A stretch of DNA of 31,431 nt from a bacterium (GCA_030430105.1 JAUIFW010000002.1:1-31431), one strand, 5' to 3'. Shown: positions 1-7,471, numbered from the stretch's first letter. Program-made: numbers and translations. The notes: generated by a model not told the origin, from the sequence alone.

Positions 1-882
1 CAAAAACACATCAACTCGAGCCAAACCAGCGCACCCAAGTACTTCATAAACTCGAGCAGCAACGCGCCTAAGCTCTGCCCTATCCTCGCTAGACAACTTT
101 GCGGGGATCTCTACCTCAGCCTGAGAAGTCTCCGCATACTTTTCCTCATAGTCGTAAAACCCTCCATGCACATGGATCCGAGCAAAACTCTTTGCTACCT
201 CAGGGTGCCCCTTCCTTCCTTTCACCGCACACTCGATCTCCATAGCATCTACCATGCCTTGCTCTACCAGCACCTTATCATCCACAGCAAAGGCCTTCTC
301 TAAAGCATCATCTAAATCCTCTACTACCTCACACTTACTGACTCCTATACTAGACCCAGCCTTACAAGGCTTCACATAACAAGGAAAACCTAGCTCACTG
401 CAAATACGCTCCACAAGCTCACCCCGCTCAGATTCCCACCATGCCTTATGAACAAGAACATACGGGCTAACTGCAATACCAGCATCCTGCACAAGAAGCT
501 TCGTCACATGCTTATCCATACACTGACTCGACGAGAAACTATCTGAGCCCACATAGGGAAGATCATGAAGCTCGCACCAACTCTGAAGCCTCCCATCTTC
601 CCCATACTCCCCATGAATAACGGAAAGGACTACATCGATATCTTCTCCACCAAGAAAGCTAAAGGGTTCAGTCTCGACCATTGAAAGATCACCTCCATCC
701 AAGCACAAAGCACCTGCACCCGCCACCGTAGGACTCATTGCAATCATATTTGCCTTCGTTACATAGACAGGGAGTACCTCATACCCTGCACGTTCCAAAG
801 CAGGCACTACTGCCCTAGCAGAACGTATAGAGACCTCATGTTCATGAGACTTTCCACCAAACAACACTGCAATTCGCTTCAT
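1..882 (-). CDS. ddl: D-alanine--D-alanine ligase, 3' end cut by window edge
   Basis: ATP-grasp ligase that joins two D-alanines for the peptidoglycan stem peptide in the cytoplasm. Reading the minus strand from ATG at 882 gives 294 codons that stay open to base 1. The N-terminus MKRIAVLFGGKSHEHEVSI carries the family signature (FGG-x-S-x-EHEVS). Further in are a VIHGEYGEDG segment, the ATP-grasp lysine stretch FPCYVKPCKAGSSIGVSK and, at the cut, AGLARVDVF. The C-terminal residues that complete the Mg/ATP site lie outside the window. No clear Shine-Dalgarno precedes the ATG. With murA 12 kb away it indicates a peptidoglycan wall. The family call is secure; only the end is missing. Confidence 0.95.
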   Translation of the reverse strand, partial: MKRIAVLFGGKSHEHEVSIRSARAVVPALERAGYEVLPVYVTKANMIAMSPTVAGAGALCLDGGDLSMVETEPFSFLGGEDIDVVLSVIHGEYGEDGRLQSWCELHDLPYVGSDSFSSSQCMDKHVTKLLVQDAGIAVSPYVLVHKAWWESERGELVERICSELGFPCYVKPCKAGSSIGVSKCEVVEDLDDALEKAFAVDDKVLVEQGMVDAMEIECAVKGRKGHPEVAKSFARIHVHGGFYDYEEKYAETSQAEVEIPAKLSSEDRAELRRVAARVYEVLGCAGLARVDVFL

Positions 883-920
883 AGCATAGAGATCATTGAA
901 TACAGAAAAAGTATCCCTTA

Positions 921-936
921 GAGCAAAAAAATGCTC
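921..936. promoter_or_regulatory. Perfect short palindrome in candidate ddl promoter
   Basis: GAGCA and TGCTC arms separated by six A's lie upstream of ddl. On the minus strand a weak promoter (TTGAGC, 17 nt, GATACT) spans it, so the palindrome would sit between -35 and -10 as an operator could. Both promoter hexamers match consensus at only four positions, so this is tentative. Confidence 0.25.
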
Positions 937-993
937 AAGCAAGAAACACAAATACTGTAGATACTAGCAAACAACAGGTTCAAAAGCTCCCTC

Positions 994-1021
994 TTGCATC
1001 CCACCTGGCATCATCTACACT
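994..1021 (+). promoter_or_regulatory. Candidate promoter for the 1043 gene
   Basis: TTGCAT (994-999) and TACACT (1016-1021) are 16 nt apart. They are followed by a strong Shine-Dalgarno AAAGGAGG (1027-1034) just before ATG 1043, which would give a leader of about 15 nt. Each hexamer has four consensus matches. Confidence 0.4.
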
Positions 1022-1042
1022 GAAGTAAAGGAGGATAGAACA

Positions 1043-1351
1043 ATGAACCATCGTGAGCACATAGAAATCATGGTGGAAGCAATCGGTAAGCCGTATCAAG
1101 CGGAAAACTGGTATGAGCGAAAGCTTTACCTACAAGGACTTTCAAAGGTCCTCAAGCTTGAGACAGCAGTCACCGTATCTCCACTATCGACAAACAATTT
1201 ACAGATAGGCGGCAGAGATTGTGACATACTCATAGAACTCTTCGAATTTATGGTATACATCTACCCAAATCTCGAAGAAGAACAAAAGAAAAATCTACTA
1301 GGAAACAAAATTTACCATCTCCTGCAAAGGAGAAATCAAAAGGAGCCATAA
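1043..1351 (+). CDS. Small hypothetical protein (102 aa)
   Basis: I do not recognise this protein. It is a soluble, charged polypeptide with no signal peptide or transmembrane segment, predicted to be mostly helical, with a Lys/Arg-rich C-terminus ending LLQRRNQKEP and a single cysteine. The start is well supported by an AAAGGAGG Shine-Dalgarno 8 nt upstream, one of the best in the window. It is the only plus-strand gene in the first 7 kb, and it has its own terminator (1374-1402), so it is probably monocistronic. It converges on elp3 across a repeat-bearing junction. Codon use looks like a real gene, and no shadowing gene lies on the other strand. Confidence 0.75.
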   Translation: MNHREHIEIMVEAIGKPYQAENWYERKLYLQGLSKVLKLETAVTVSPLSTNNLQIGGRDCDILIELFEFMVYIYPNLEEEQKKNLLGNKIYHLLQRRNQKEP

Positions 1352-1373
1352 AATTTTGATACAAAAACTCCTG

Positions 1374-1402
1374 TAAAGCCTCACCAATGCGTGGAGGCTT
1401 TA
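1374..1402 (+). terminator. Intrinsic terminator of the 1043 gene
   Basis: Perfect 9-bp arms TAAAGCCTC (1374-1382) and GAGGCTTTA (1394-1402) enclose an 11-nt loop and are followed by T-rich TTACATTATAAAATATTTATT. It begins 22 nt after the stop codon. Confidence 0.75.
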
Positions 1403-1416
1403 TTACATTATAAAAT

Positions 1417-1455
1417 ATTTATTAATTACTAATTACTAATTCCTCATTAATAATT
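1417..1455. repeat. AT-rich 7-bp-period repeat between convergent genes
   Basis: The units AATTACT, AATTACT, AATTCCT, CATTAAT and AATTCAC follow each other with an exact 7-nt period from 1424. The array lies between the terminator of the 1043 gene and the hairpin at the end of elp3. Read on the minus strand it is strikingly similar to the array at 17231-17271, with both starting GAATTATTAAT. Confidence 0.7.
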
Positions 1456-1482
1456 CACTTTGAAATCAAAGATTTCAAAGTG
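1456..1482 (-). terminator. Perfect 12-bp hairpin overlapping the elp3 stop codon
   Basis: CACTTTGAAATC (1456-1467) and GATTTCAAAGTG (1471-1482) are perfect complements around a 3-nt loop. The elp3 stop (TGA, 1475-1477) lies within one arm. On the minus strand the hairpin is followed by AATTATTAATGAGG rather than a clean U tract, so termination or 3'-end protection is inferred from position. Confidence 0.6.
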
Positions 1483-3148
1483 CCTTCACCATATATTCAT
1501 CCTCAAGCTCATATCCTTTTCCACGAAAGTACTCTCGCACTCCAATCCCAGCGATAATAGCCATTTTCTCCAAACCATAGTCACGAGCAATCTCTTCTGC
1601 TTTCTCAAGCATCCTCGCACCAAATCCCAAGTGCTGCGCAGAACGATTAGACTCCTCTCCCACCTCAAGCATGGCTCCATAGGTATGAACTTCTCGCACT
1701 AGAGCTGCCCTCTCGAGCACAGACATCCAATGCTTTTCCTTAGAAAAATACTGACTTGGTATCCTTAATCTTAAAAAACTAAGAATAAGATCCTGCTTTT
1801 TATCCTCAAAAGAGATAAAATACTCTTTACCTCCAGAAGCTTCATACGGCCGAACCACCATCTCTACATCCGCAGGATGCACTTTCTTCTTCCGAACCTC
1901 ACGCGCCCGAATATCCCGGGACTGAAGACCCCTCCGGCTCATCTCCTTATCGATCAGTTGCCGTAGATTAGAAGTCTTTGTCCCTGCCAATATATCTGTC
2001 GCAGGAATATCACGAATCACCCGAGAAATACGCACATACTCCGGTATATGAGGAAGCACCTCACAAGCAAGTTGAATAAATTGCTCATCCCCCATAGGCG
2101 TAAACTCTCCAGAACGCCAAAGCTTGGTAAGCTCACTATAGTCCGTGACTACGCAAGGATAGAACTTCAATTGATCTGGACGAAAATCAGGAGAGTCAAA
2201 TATCTCCAAAAACGTCTCCACATCCTTCCGAAAGGTCGAACCCCAAAGCCCAGGCATCATGTGATACGTAAACTTAAACCCAGCATCTTTCATAAGCTGG
2301 GTTGCCCGAATCACATGCCCCTTCAAATGCCCCCGCTTATTTTGCACCAACACATCATTATGTGTGTGCTGCACCCCTATCTCAAGGCGAGTGGCTCCAA
2401 GAGAGCGAAGCCTCACCAGCTCCTTCTTATTCACCCAGTCAGGTCGAGTCTCAAGGGTTAATCCCACACATCGCACCTTAGACTTTTCATTTTCTTTTTG
2501 CAGCATTTTTAAATCCTCAGACAGTCTTAGTTGCTTTTTCTCACTATTAGAAAATTTAGCATACTTGTAACGAGAAGAATCCTCCAAAACAAATGCGTCC
2601 TTAGCCTCCTCATAAGAATTCATAGCCTGAAATGCGCCGGTCAAAAATTCCTCCTGATAATCCTTTGGATAGGCAGAAAAAGTCCCGCCTTGCACAATAA
2701 GCTCTATCTTATCCACAGGGTGGCCGGTAGCCTCAAAAGCACGAAGGCGATTATGCACCTGCCTAAACGGGTCAAATTCATTCAAAACCGCACGCATCAT
2801 CCCAGGCTCCGTAGAAAGGTAGCTCTTTGGCATATTCTTCTCCGTAGGACAAAAGACGCACTCCCCAGGACATCCTTCATCGCGAAGAAAAATGGAAAGC
2901 GGCGCAATACCAGAAAGGGAGCGAACGGATCGTTTCTGCACCGCCAGAAAAAATTCCTGATGCTCCTCAAGCTCTCCACGTGCGACAAGCGCCCGATATG
3001 CCTTAATGAGATCAATACTCATAAGCACAGGGATTTGATGCTCCTTACTATAGCGATGCCGAAGCTTCTGAAGTCCACGCACACTAAAATCCCCAGCCTC
3101 AATGGCTTCCTGCACAAAGGATTCTGCAATAGAAGAAATATCACCCAT
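1475..3148 (-). CDS. elp3: Elp3-type tRNA U34 carboxymethyl transferase (radical SAM/GNAT)
   Basis: Elp3 enzymes use an AdoMet radical domain and an acetyl-CoA-binding GNAT domain to place a carboxymethyl group on wobble uridine 34 of tRNA. The 557-residue length is typical. Residues 93-100 read CPGECVFC, a CX3CX2C cluster motif, followed by PTEKNMPKSYLSTEPG. The core also has IELIVQGGTFSAYPKDYQ, GATRLEIGVQHTHNDVL, RGHLKGHVIRAT and FTYHMMPGLWGST, all characteristic of Elp3. The C-terminus is the GNAT part, with QHLGFGARMLEKAEEIA and AIIAGIGVREYFRGKGYEL. Elp3 is usual in archaea and eukaryotes and patchy in bacteria, including CPR lineages. There is no Shine-Dalgarno; a TATACT box lies 6 nt before the ATG, suggesting a leaderless message. 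Confidence 0.93.
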   Translation of the reverse strand: MGDISSIAESFVQEAIEAGDFSVRGLQKLRHRYSKEHQIPVLMSIDLIKAYRALVARGELEEHQEFFLAVQKRSVRSLSGIAPLSIFLRDEGCPGECVFCPTEKNMPKSYLSTEPGMMRAVLNEFDPFRQVHNRLRAFEATGHPVDKIELIVQGGTFSAYPKDYQEEFLTGAFQAMNSYEEAKDAFVLEDSSRYKYAKFSNSEKKQLRLSEDLKMLQKENEKSKVRCVGLTLETRPDWVNKKELVRLRSLGATRLEIGVQHTHNDVLVQNKRGHLKGHVIRATQLMKDAGFKFTYHMMPGLWGSTFRKDVETFLEIFDSPDFRPDQLKFYPCVVTDYSELTKLWRSGEFTPMGDEQFIQLACEVLPHIPEYVRISRVIRDIPATDILAGTKTSNLRQLIDKEMSRRGLQSRDIRAREVRKKKVHPADVEMVVRPYEASGGKEYFISFEDKKQDLILSFLRLRIPSQYFSKEKHWMSVLERAALVREVHTYGAMLEVGEESNRSAQHLGFGARMLEKAEEIARDYGLEKMAIIAGIGVREYFRGKGYELEDEYMVKAL

Positions 3149-3154
3149 AGCCCG

Positions 3155-3160
3155 AGTATA
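3155..3160 (-). promoter_or_regulatory. -10 box of a probable leaderless elp3 transcript
   Basis: On the minus strand TATACT (5 of 6 consensus positions) ends 6 nt before ATG 3148, which would start transcription at or beside the start codon. The hexamer 17 nt upstream is poor (CTGTCC). This agrees with the absence of a ribosome binding site. Confidence 0.4.
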
Positions 3161-3230
3161 AACAAAAAATTGAAAGAGGACAGTGCAAGCACTATCCCCA
3201 TTCTTATATGTACCCTATAGCCTAGTAAAA

Positions 3231-3299
3231 TTAAGTTTCCCTATTCCTCAGTACTACCACAGCCGCAAAGGCGATAAAAAGCAGAGTGAGTAAGTCCAT
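3231..3299 (-). CDS. 22-residue single-span membrane peptide coupled to the TrmB-like gene
   Basis: The ATG at 3299-3297 overlaps the stop codon of the TrmB-like gene in a TAATG junction, the usual arrangement for translational coupling. The 22 codons encode MDLLTLLFIAFAAVVVLRNR followed by Glu-Thr and TAA. That is one hydrophobic stretch of about 16 residues with an acidic residue before it and two arginines after it, as expected for a small membrane protein. No function can be named. Its length is below usual gene-calling limits, and chance occurrence is possible because only 69 nt are involved. The coupling geometry and the clean membrane-helix composition make it worth listing. Confidence 0.45.
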   Translation of the reverse strand: MDLLTLLFIAFAAVVVLRNRET

Positions 3300-4033
3300 T
3301 AGCGTCTCCAAAGGGAAGTAAATTGGAGGCGAGCAAGATAGCTTTGACTGCTATCTATCGTCTGCTGCGCCTGAAGCTGATCACCAGATCCCTTCCAAGT
3401 GGTATATGCTTCTCCAATGAGCGCATATCCAGTTTCGACAATCATATCAGTGGCAACACTACGTACGTGCATACATCCATAGGTGAGCTCCATTGGAGTA
3501 GTATCCTCCGAGAGGAGTAACACCTGCAATTTCACCCCCTCCTCGAGACTACGAAGCGAGTCTCTCACTTGCTCATAGAATCCTGGTGTACATAGCATCT
3601 GCATAGATGATGTACCCGCCAATTGCAGCTGGAGCTTCCATGAAGCTATCAATCCCTGCACACCTGAAGCTACAGGCTCCCAAGCGGTCTGCGTAAGCTC
3701 CTTCCCCTGAAGAGAAAGTTCATGCACTACCTTTGGAAGAGACTCCTCTAGTTGCACAAGCTCACTGCGCCTTCGCGCAAGCTGCTCGAGCAAGCTCGAT
3801 GGGTGCTTTGGTTTAAAGTGCTGCACCTTGTAACCCGAAACCTCTTCCACCAATCCTTTCTCCGCAAGAGACTCCATGAGGTCATAGACCGTCGTTCGGG
3901 GTAGCAGTGCATACTTTGAAGCTTCAGAAATGGTCACCTCTCCCCTATCGCCTAATAGTGCGAGGTATAACTGTCGCTCCTTATCACTCAATCCAAGCAA
4001 TGTCAGTACGTGTTCCGTGTTTTGTATTGTCAT
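3299..4033 (-). CDS. TrmB-like winged-helix transcriptional regulator
   Basis: This 244-residue protein starts with a winged helix (about residues 8-75) of TrmB type: LTLLGLSDKERQLYLALL, then SEASKYALLPRTTVYDLMES as the recognition region, then LAEKGLVEEVSGYKVQHFKP as the wing. A Leu/Glu-rich linker (about 80-110) probably dimerises. The remaining ~130 residues form an effector-like domain of unknown ligand. TrmB regulators in archaea sense sugars, and relatives are frequent in CPR bacteria; the ligand here cannot be read from sequence. Two palindromes upstream share a TGTCGAA half-site and one abuts the start codon, pointing to autoregulation. The stop overlaps a tiny membrane-peptide ORF. 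Confidence 0.8.
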   Translation of the reverse strand: MTIQNTEHVLTLLGLSDKERQLYLALLGDRGEVTISEASKYALLPRTTVYDLMESLAEKGLVEEVSGYKVQHFKPKHPSSLLEQLARRRSELVQLEESLPKVVHELSLQGKELTQTAWEPVASGVQGLIASWKLQLQLAGTSSMQMLCTPGFYEQVRDSLRSLEEGVKLQVLLLSEDTTPMELTYGCMHVRSVATDMIVETGYALIGEAYTTWKGSGDQLQAQQTIDSSQSYLARLQFTSLWRR

Positions 4034-4035
4034 AA

Positions 4036-4055
4036 TTCGTCGATTAACTTCGACA
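4036..4055. promoter_or_regulatory. Candidate operator O2 abutting the TrmB-like start codon
   Basis: GTCGA (4039-4043) and TCGAC (4050-4054) form an inverted repeat with a 6-nt spacer, 3 nt from the start codon. On the minus strand it reads TGTCGAAGTTAATCGACGAA, sharing the TGTCGAA half-site with O1. Confidence 0.5.
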
Positions 4056-4103
4056 TATATAGAGTACTCTCAGAGGTAAACATTTGCAAGCAAAAGTGAA
4101 CAT

Positions 4104-4125
4104 TTTGACGAAATATTTCGACAAA
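4104..4125. promoter_or_regulatory. Candidate operator O1 upstream of the TrmB-like gene
   Basis: TTTGACGAAAT and ATTTCGACAAA are 11-bp arms meeting without a spacer, with a single mismatched pair. On the minus strand the core is TGTCGAAATATTTCGTCA. It lies about 70 bp upstream of the start, and together with O2 it brackets the probable promoter. Confidence 0.5.
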
Positions 4126-4134
4126 TTATACGAT

Positions 4135-4165
4135 AGAAAAAAAGGCCCATATATGTGGGCCTAAT
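4135..4165 (-). terminator. Intrinsic terminator of the 4185 gene
   Basis: On the minus strand AGGCCCA and TGGGCCT (4143-4162) form a 7-bp stem around a 6-nt loop, followed by a run of T's (4135-4142 on the plus strand are A's). It separates the 374-aa gene from the TrmB-like gene, so they are not one operon. Confidence 0.85.
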
Positions 4166-4184
4166 AGCACGGCTATCTTTTATT

Positions 4185-5309
4185 TTATTTTCTTTCACCA
4201 TATCGGTAGAGCTGCATCACAAAGTATTTCGATGAAATGCTGCACTCTTCACAAGGAGCCTCAATACCTGAGAGAGCATCTCTCCAGTCAATAACTGTGA
4301 GTGACTCAGCATCGGTACAGCGGGCCAATATGACAAACGCATAGGGCCCACCATCCTCCCGCAAGGAAACCAATTGTCTCCATGCATCGAAGGTTTCTTT
4401 TTCCAAAGCGTAAGGAGCAACCTCTGCCACAAACATATTTCGCGCCGCAGCATGATCAATTCCTTCAGCAAGCTCATAAAGCTCTTCATAGGGTTTCATC
4501 TCAAAGAGAGACCCTACCCAACGAAGATAGCTACGCAGCTGCTTCGAAACACTATAATATGAGATCTTTGGCAGCAGTTGCTTTGGACTGAGAGCAATGT
4601 CTTCCTTCTCCTCATCAGCAAATGCTGCAAAACGCTCCAAAAGCAGAGGCAAAGCAAGCGGCTTCGCATCTCCATACAAATACCAATCATCCGTATAGAG
4701 AGCCCCAATCAGTTCTACAACTTGTCTCAAACTGAGATCAGGTTGCTCACTAAGATACTGGGCAACATAGTCACTGACTAAATACACCGGCATATGCTGT
4801 ACAAGCAAAAGCATCTGATCATGAGTCATTCCTTTTGAAACATGTTCAGAAAGCTTTCGTTTTGAAGCAGTAGCATATACAGAGAACTCATCCCCGGCTC
4901 CTGCATGGCAAAACGTATACAACATCACCATCTCCTTGAAAGGCATATCAAGCTGCAGTCTCAGGCTAAGGTGGTCCTTAAGCTCCTTTTTAACCACTTC
5001 TCCTCCAAATCGAGCATCAAAAGTCGCAGAACGGAACAGTATGCGGAGCTCCTCATAAGAAAGCTCCATACCAAAGGTAAGATACCGAAGTATCAAGGCA
5101 TTGGTAACTGGAACAATCGGAGAACTCAGAATCATATCCATAAGCAATTGTTTGTTCCAAACCAGATACTGGTCTATAAGACGTTGATAATATTCAAAGT
5201 CACAAAAGAGCTCACCCTCTGTAATCGCTTGACTTGTGTGAGAATGCACAAGCATTGTCTCAAACAATGTCTGCGCCATCACCTTTTCCTGGTAACCTGG
5301 TTCAATCAT
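4185..5309 (-). CDS. Hypothetical helical protein (374 aa)
   Basis: I do not recognise this protein. It has no signal peptide and no convincing transmembrane helix. It appears almost wholly alpha-helical with many aromatic and acidic residues, suggesting a soluble cytoplasmic protein, perhaps a helical-repeat fold. Two cysteine pairs near the C-terminus (APCEECSIS) could bind metal or form a disulfide, but this is speculative. ATG 5309 has only a weak AAAGCGAG ahead of it. The in-frame ATG at 5279 (MAQTLFETM) has AGGAAAAGG just upstream and is an equally good start. It ends in a strong terminator and follows the phosphomannomutase on the same strand after 172 bp of repeat-containing sequence, so it is probably transcribed alone. 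Confidence 0.7.
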   Translation of the reverse strand: MIEPGYQEKVMAQTLFETMLVHSHTSQAITEGELFCDFEYYQRLIDQYLVWNKQLLMDMILSSPIVPVTNALILRYLTFGMELSYEELRILFRSATFDARFGGEVVKKELKDHLSLRLQLDMPFKEMVMLYTFCHAGAGDEFSVYATASKRKLSEHVSKGMTHDQMLLLVQHMPVYLVSDYVAQYLSEQPDLSLRQVVELIGALYTDDWYLYGDAKPLALPLLLERFAAFADEEKEDIALSPKQLLPKISYYSVSKQLRSYLRWVGSLFEMKPYEELYELAEGIDHAAARNMFVAEVAPYALEKETFDAWRQLVSLREDGGPYAFVILARCTDAESLTVIDWRDALSGIEAPCEECSISSKYFVMQLYRYGERK

Positions 5310-5408
5310 AGTAGACTCGCTTTCTTTTTTGTTGTCTTAATAAGTTTTTAACACGAAATAAATTTTTAGCAAGAGCAACGCAAAAAGCAACCTAATCAAC
5401 AAACCAAG

Positions 5409-5484
5409 CCCCTAGGCCTCAGGACCTAAGACCTAAGACCTAAGACCTAAGACCTAAGACCTAAGACCAAGGACCTAAGCCCTA
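5409..5484. repeat. Heptamer tandem repeat (CTTAGGT units) at the phosphomannomutase 3' end
   Basis: From 5424 the plus strand has six exact ACCTAAG units (to 5465), one altered unit (ACCAAGG) and one more ACCTAAG (5473-5479). It is flanked by related CCCTAGGCCTCAGG and CCCTAG. The array runs directly into the TAG stop codon of the phosphomannomutase (5482-5484). It has the same 7-bp period as the AT-rich arrays elsewhere in the window but a different unit. It has no spacers, so it is not a CRISPR. Confidence 0.9.
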
Positions 5485-6822
5485 GTCCCCAATCCCCAAC
5501 ACCCCCCGCACCTTCTCCACCTGCTCCACCACCTGCGCCTCTGTCTCGCCTTCCACATTCAAACGAAGTAGCGGCTCCGTATTACTCGCACGCACATTGA
5601 GCCACCATCCATCCCCATGCACGGTCACACCATCGAGCTCATCCTGCTCAAAATCCTGATACGCATCTTTTACCAAGGCAATTCCTCCTGCCCTATCTTC
5701 TATCTGAAAATTAATCTCCCCAGACTGACGATACTTGTAATATCGACCATGAAGACTAGAGAGTTTCACTCCCTCTTCACCAAGCAAAGCCATAACCATC
5801 ACAGCAGCCATGATCCCACTATCCGCATACCACATATCCGTGAAGTAATAATGAGCACTATGTTCACCTCCAAACACTGCTCCCTCTTTACGCATCCTAT
5901 CCTTGATATATTTATGCCCTACCTTCTCCCGAATTCCCTTTGCCCCATACTGCTCACAAAGCTCAGGAACAACTCGCCCCATAAGCGCATTGTACACCAC
6001 GGTGATATGTGGATCCTTTTTTAAAAGTCGCTCAAGTAACATAGCAGTAGTCACTGTACCATCCACCACCTCATACCTATCATCCACAAGCACAACACGA
6101 TCTGCGTCTCCATCAAAAGCAAGCCCCAAGTCAGCCTCTTCTTGCTCCATACGCCCCTCCAGATCAATCAAGTTCTCTGGCACAAGCGGATTGGCAGGGT
6201 GATTCGGAAATCGCCCATCCGGCTCGAAATAGAGAGGAATAAGCTCACACTGAGGAAGCTCCGCAAACAGCGCCTCCACCACGCGTCCCGCCACACCATT
6301 ACCAGCATCCGCCACCACCTTCATAGCTGGAATCTTCTCCTTCTCCACAAAGGAAAGCAAAAACGCAATCCAATCCTCTAGGATATCTCGCTCCACCACC
6401 TCCCCCATTTCTTCGGAAGTCACTTCTCCAAGACCTTGTTCCAGTCGCTCTCGTAGTGGACCAAACTCTATTGGCACTGCATCCCGAAGACATGCCTTGA
6501 ACCCATTATACTCTCCTGGATTGTGACTTGCAGTCACCATCACACCCAGCTCGTACTGGTACTGCCCCGTAGCGAAGTAGACCATGTCTGAAGCCACCAT
6601 ACCCAGATGTATAGCCTTCGCCCCCTCAGATCGCACCCCCTTAGAAAGCGCAGCAGCCAACTCAGGACTCGTAGCTCTCGCATCATAGCCAATAGCCACC
6701 TCCGACACACCAAATTCCTGCACAAGCGCACGCCCAAGCTGCTCAGCAAACTCCTCAGTAATCTGCTCCCCTGCGATACCACGGATATCATAGGCTTTAA
6801 AAATTTGGTCGAAGTGATTCAT
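5482..6822 (-). CDS. Phosphomannomutase/phosphoglucomutase
   Basis: An alpha-D-phosphohexomutase that converts hexose 6-phosphates to 1-phosphates, feeding nucleotide-sugar synthesis for surface glycans. From the ATG start it has 446 residues, the usual size. Visible motifs are FKAYDIRG at the N-terminus, the phosphoserine loop VTASHNP (Ser about 99), the Mg-binding DGDADR (about 238), the sugar-binding GGEHSAHYYF and the phosphate loop RASNTEPLLRLNVE near the C-terminus. I chose ATG 6822 over an upstream TTG at 6831 because family members begin about there. Whether it prefers mannose or glucose cannot be read from sequence. The stop codon is adjoined by the heptamer array. Confidence 0.93.
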   Translation of the reverse strand: MNHFDQIFKAYDIRGIAGEQITEEFAEQLGRALVQEFGVSEVAIGYDARATSPELAAALSKGVRSEGAKAIHLGMVASDMVYFATGQYQYELGVMVTASHNPGEYNGFKACLRDAVPIEFGPLRERLEQGLGEVTSEEMGEVVERDILEDWIAFLLSFVEKEKIPAMKVVADAGNGVAGRVVEALFAELPQCELIPLYFEPDGRFPNHPANPLVPENLIDLEGRMEQEEADLGLAFDGDADRVVLVDDRYEVVDGTVTTAMLLERLLKKDPHITVVYNALMGRVVPELCEQYGAKGIREKVGHKYIKDRMRKEGAVFGGEHSAHYYFTDMWYADSGIMAAVMVMALLGEEGVKLSSLHGRYYKYRQSGEINFQIEDRAGGIALVKDAYQDFEQDELDGVTVHGDGWWLNVRASNTEPLLRLNVEGETEAQVVEQVEKVRGVLGIGD

Positions 6823-7008
6823 AGATAACAATAGTGCTAGTGCTCATAAGTGTACTAAAGTGAGCGCGAAGGTCACGAAAAAACACCAGGATGTACCCAT
6901 TATCTGTTGTAATAACGCAACAACACAAAGCACCACCCAAAAGTTTCCCTAGATTTTGAGAAGCACAGGCCGCATACTAAAGCCAACAACAACAAGGAGG
7001 ACAGCACC

Positions 7009-7416
7009 ATGCCCGCAGAGCCCATTGAGCTCAAAGACCCAAGGATAGCCTCATTCATCAAAGAGGCTACCACCACTAACACCAAGGAATTGGTAAAAAT
7101 CCCAGACCGACCTGGGAGAATGCAAACCTTGAACAAATTGGAAGGTAATCTCTACAGGTCTCTAAAGAAAGAGTTCCCTGACCTTGCAGATAACCGCTGC
7201 AAAGCCATAGCGCTCTATATCACCAATAAGCAAGAGCGTAGCCTACGCGCAGCTGTTGGCAAAGAAGAGCTCTACGGAAGCCCAGATGAGAAGGAAAAAT
7301 CCAAGCCAAAAGAATCAAGCGAACAAATCAACCTCATCTACGGAGTTGGGATCTTGATTTTCATTGCAGCGATTACAAGCTGGATCTTCTGGGAAGCCTT
7401 TGTGCGAGTTTCTTGA
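7009..7416 (+). CDS. Small tail-anchored hypothetical protein (135 aa)
   Basis: I do not recognise a family. About 105 charged residues, predicted helical and presumably cytoplasmic, precede a single transmembrane helix (about residues 110-130, INLIYGVGILIFIAAITSWI) with only a few residues after it. That is a tail-anchor layout. A Lys/Glu/Ser/Pro-rich linker (about 88-107) joins the two parts. The start has a good Shine-Dalgarno, AAGGAGG, 7 nt before the ATG. The gene is divergent from the phosphomannomutase and convergent with the 399-codon gene that follows, sharing a terminator with it. The 186 bp upstream contain no promoter that I can define with confidence. Confidence 0.75.
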   Translation: MPAEPIELKDPRIASFIKEATTTNTKELVKIPDRPGRMQTLNKLEGNLYRSLKKEFPDLADNRCKAIALYITNKQERSLRAAVGKEELYGSPDEKEKSKPKESSEQINLIYGVGILIFIAAITSWIFWEAFVRVS

Positions 7417-7428
7417 CTATGAACACAA

Positions 7429-7466
7429 AAAAATACCCCCGCACCTATATGGGCGGGGGGTATTGC
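7429..7466. terminator. Shared bidirectional terminator between convergent genes
   Basis: A GC-rich stem pairs ATACCCCCGCACC with GGGCGGGGGGTAT around TATAT. On the minus strand it is followed by a run of seven T's, so it is strongest for the 7472 gene. The plus-strand tail is weaker (TATTGCTGTGTTTATTTT). Confidence 0.85.
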
Positions 7467-7471
7467 TGTGT

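Noticed and set aside
2048..3220. Plus-strand frames of 137 and 229 codons opposite elp3
   Set aside because: They lie wholly antisense to a confident Elp3 and have basic, low-information composition typical of shadow frames.
5424..5479. Short direct repeats as a possible CRISPR array
   Set aside because: The units are 7 nt and contiguous with no spacers, and no cas genes are in the window.
6823..7008. Promoters in the divergent region between phosphomannomutase and the 7009 gene
   Set aside because: Several weak -10-like and short inverted repeats (e.g. GCTCA...TGAGC) are present, but no pair of hexamers with proper spacing could be supported.
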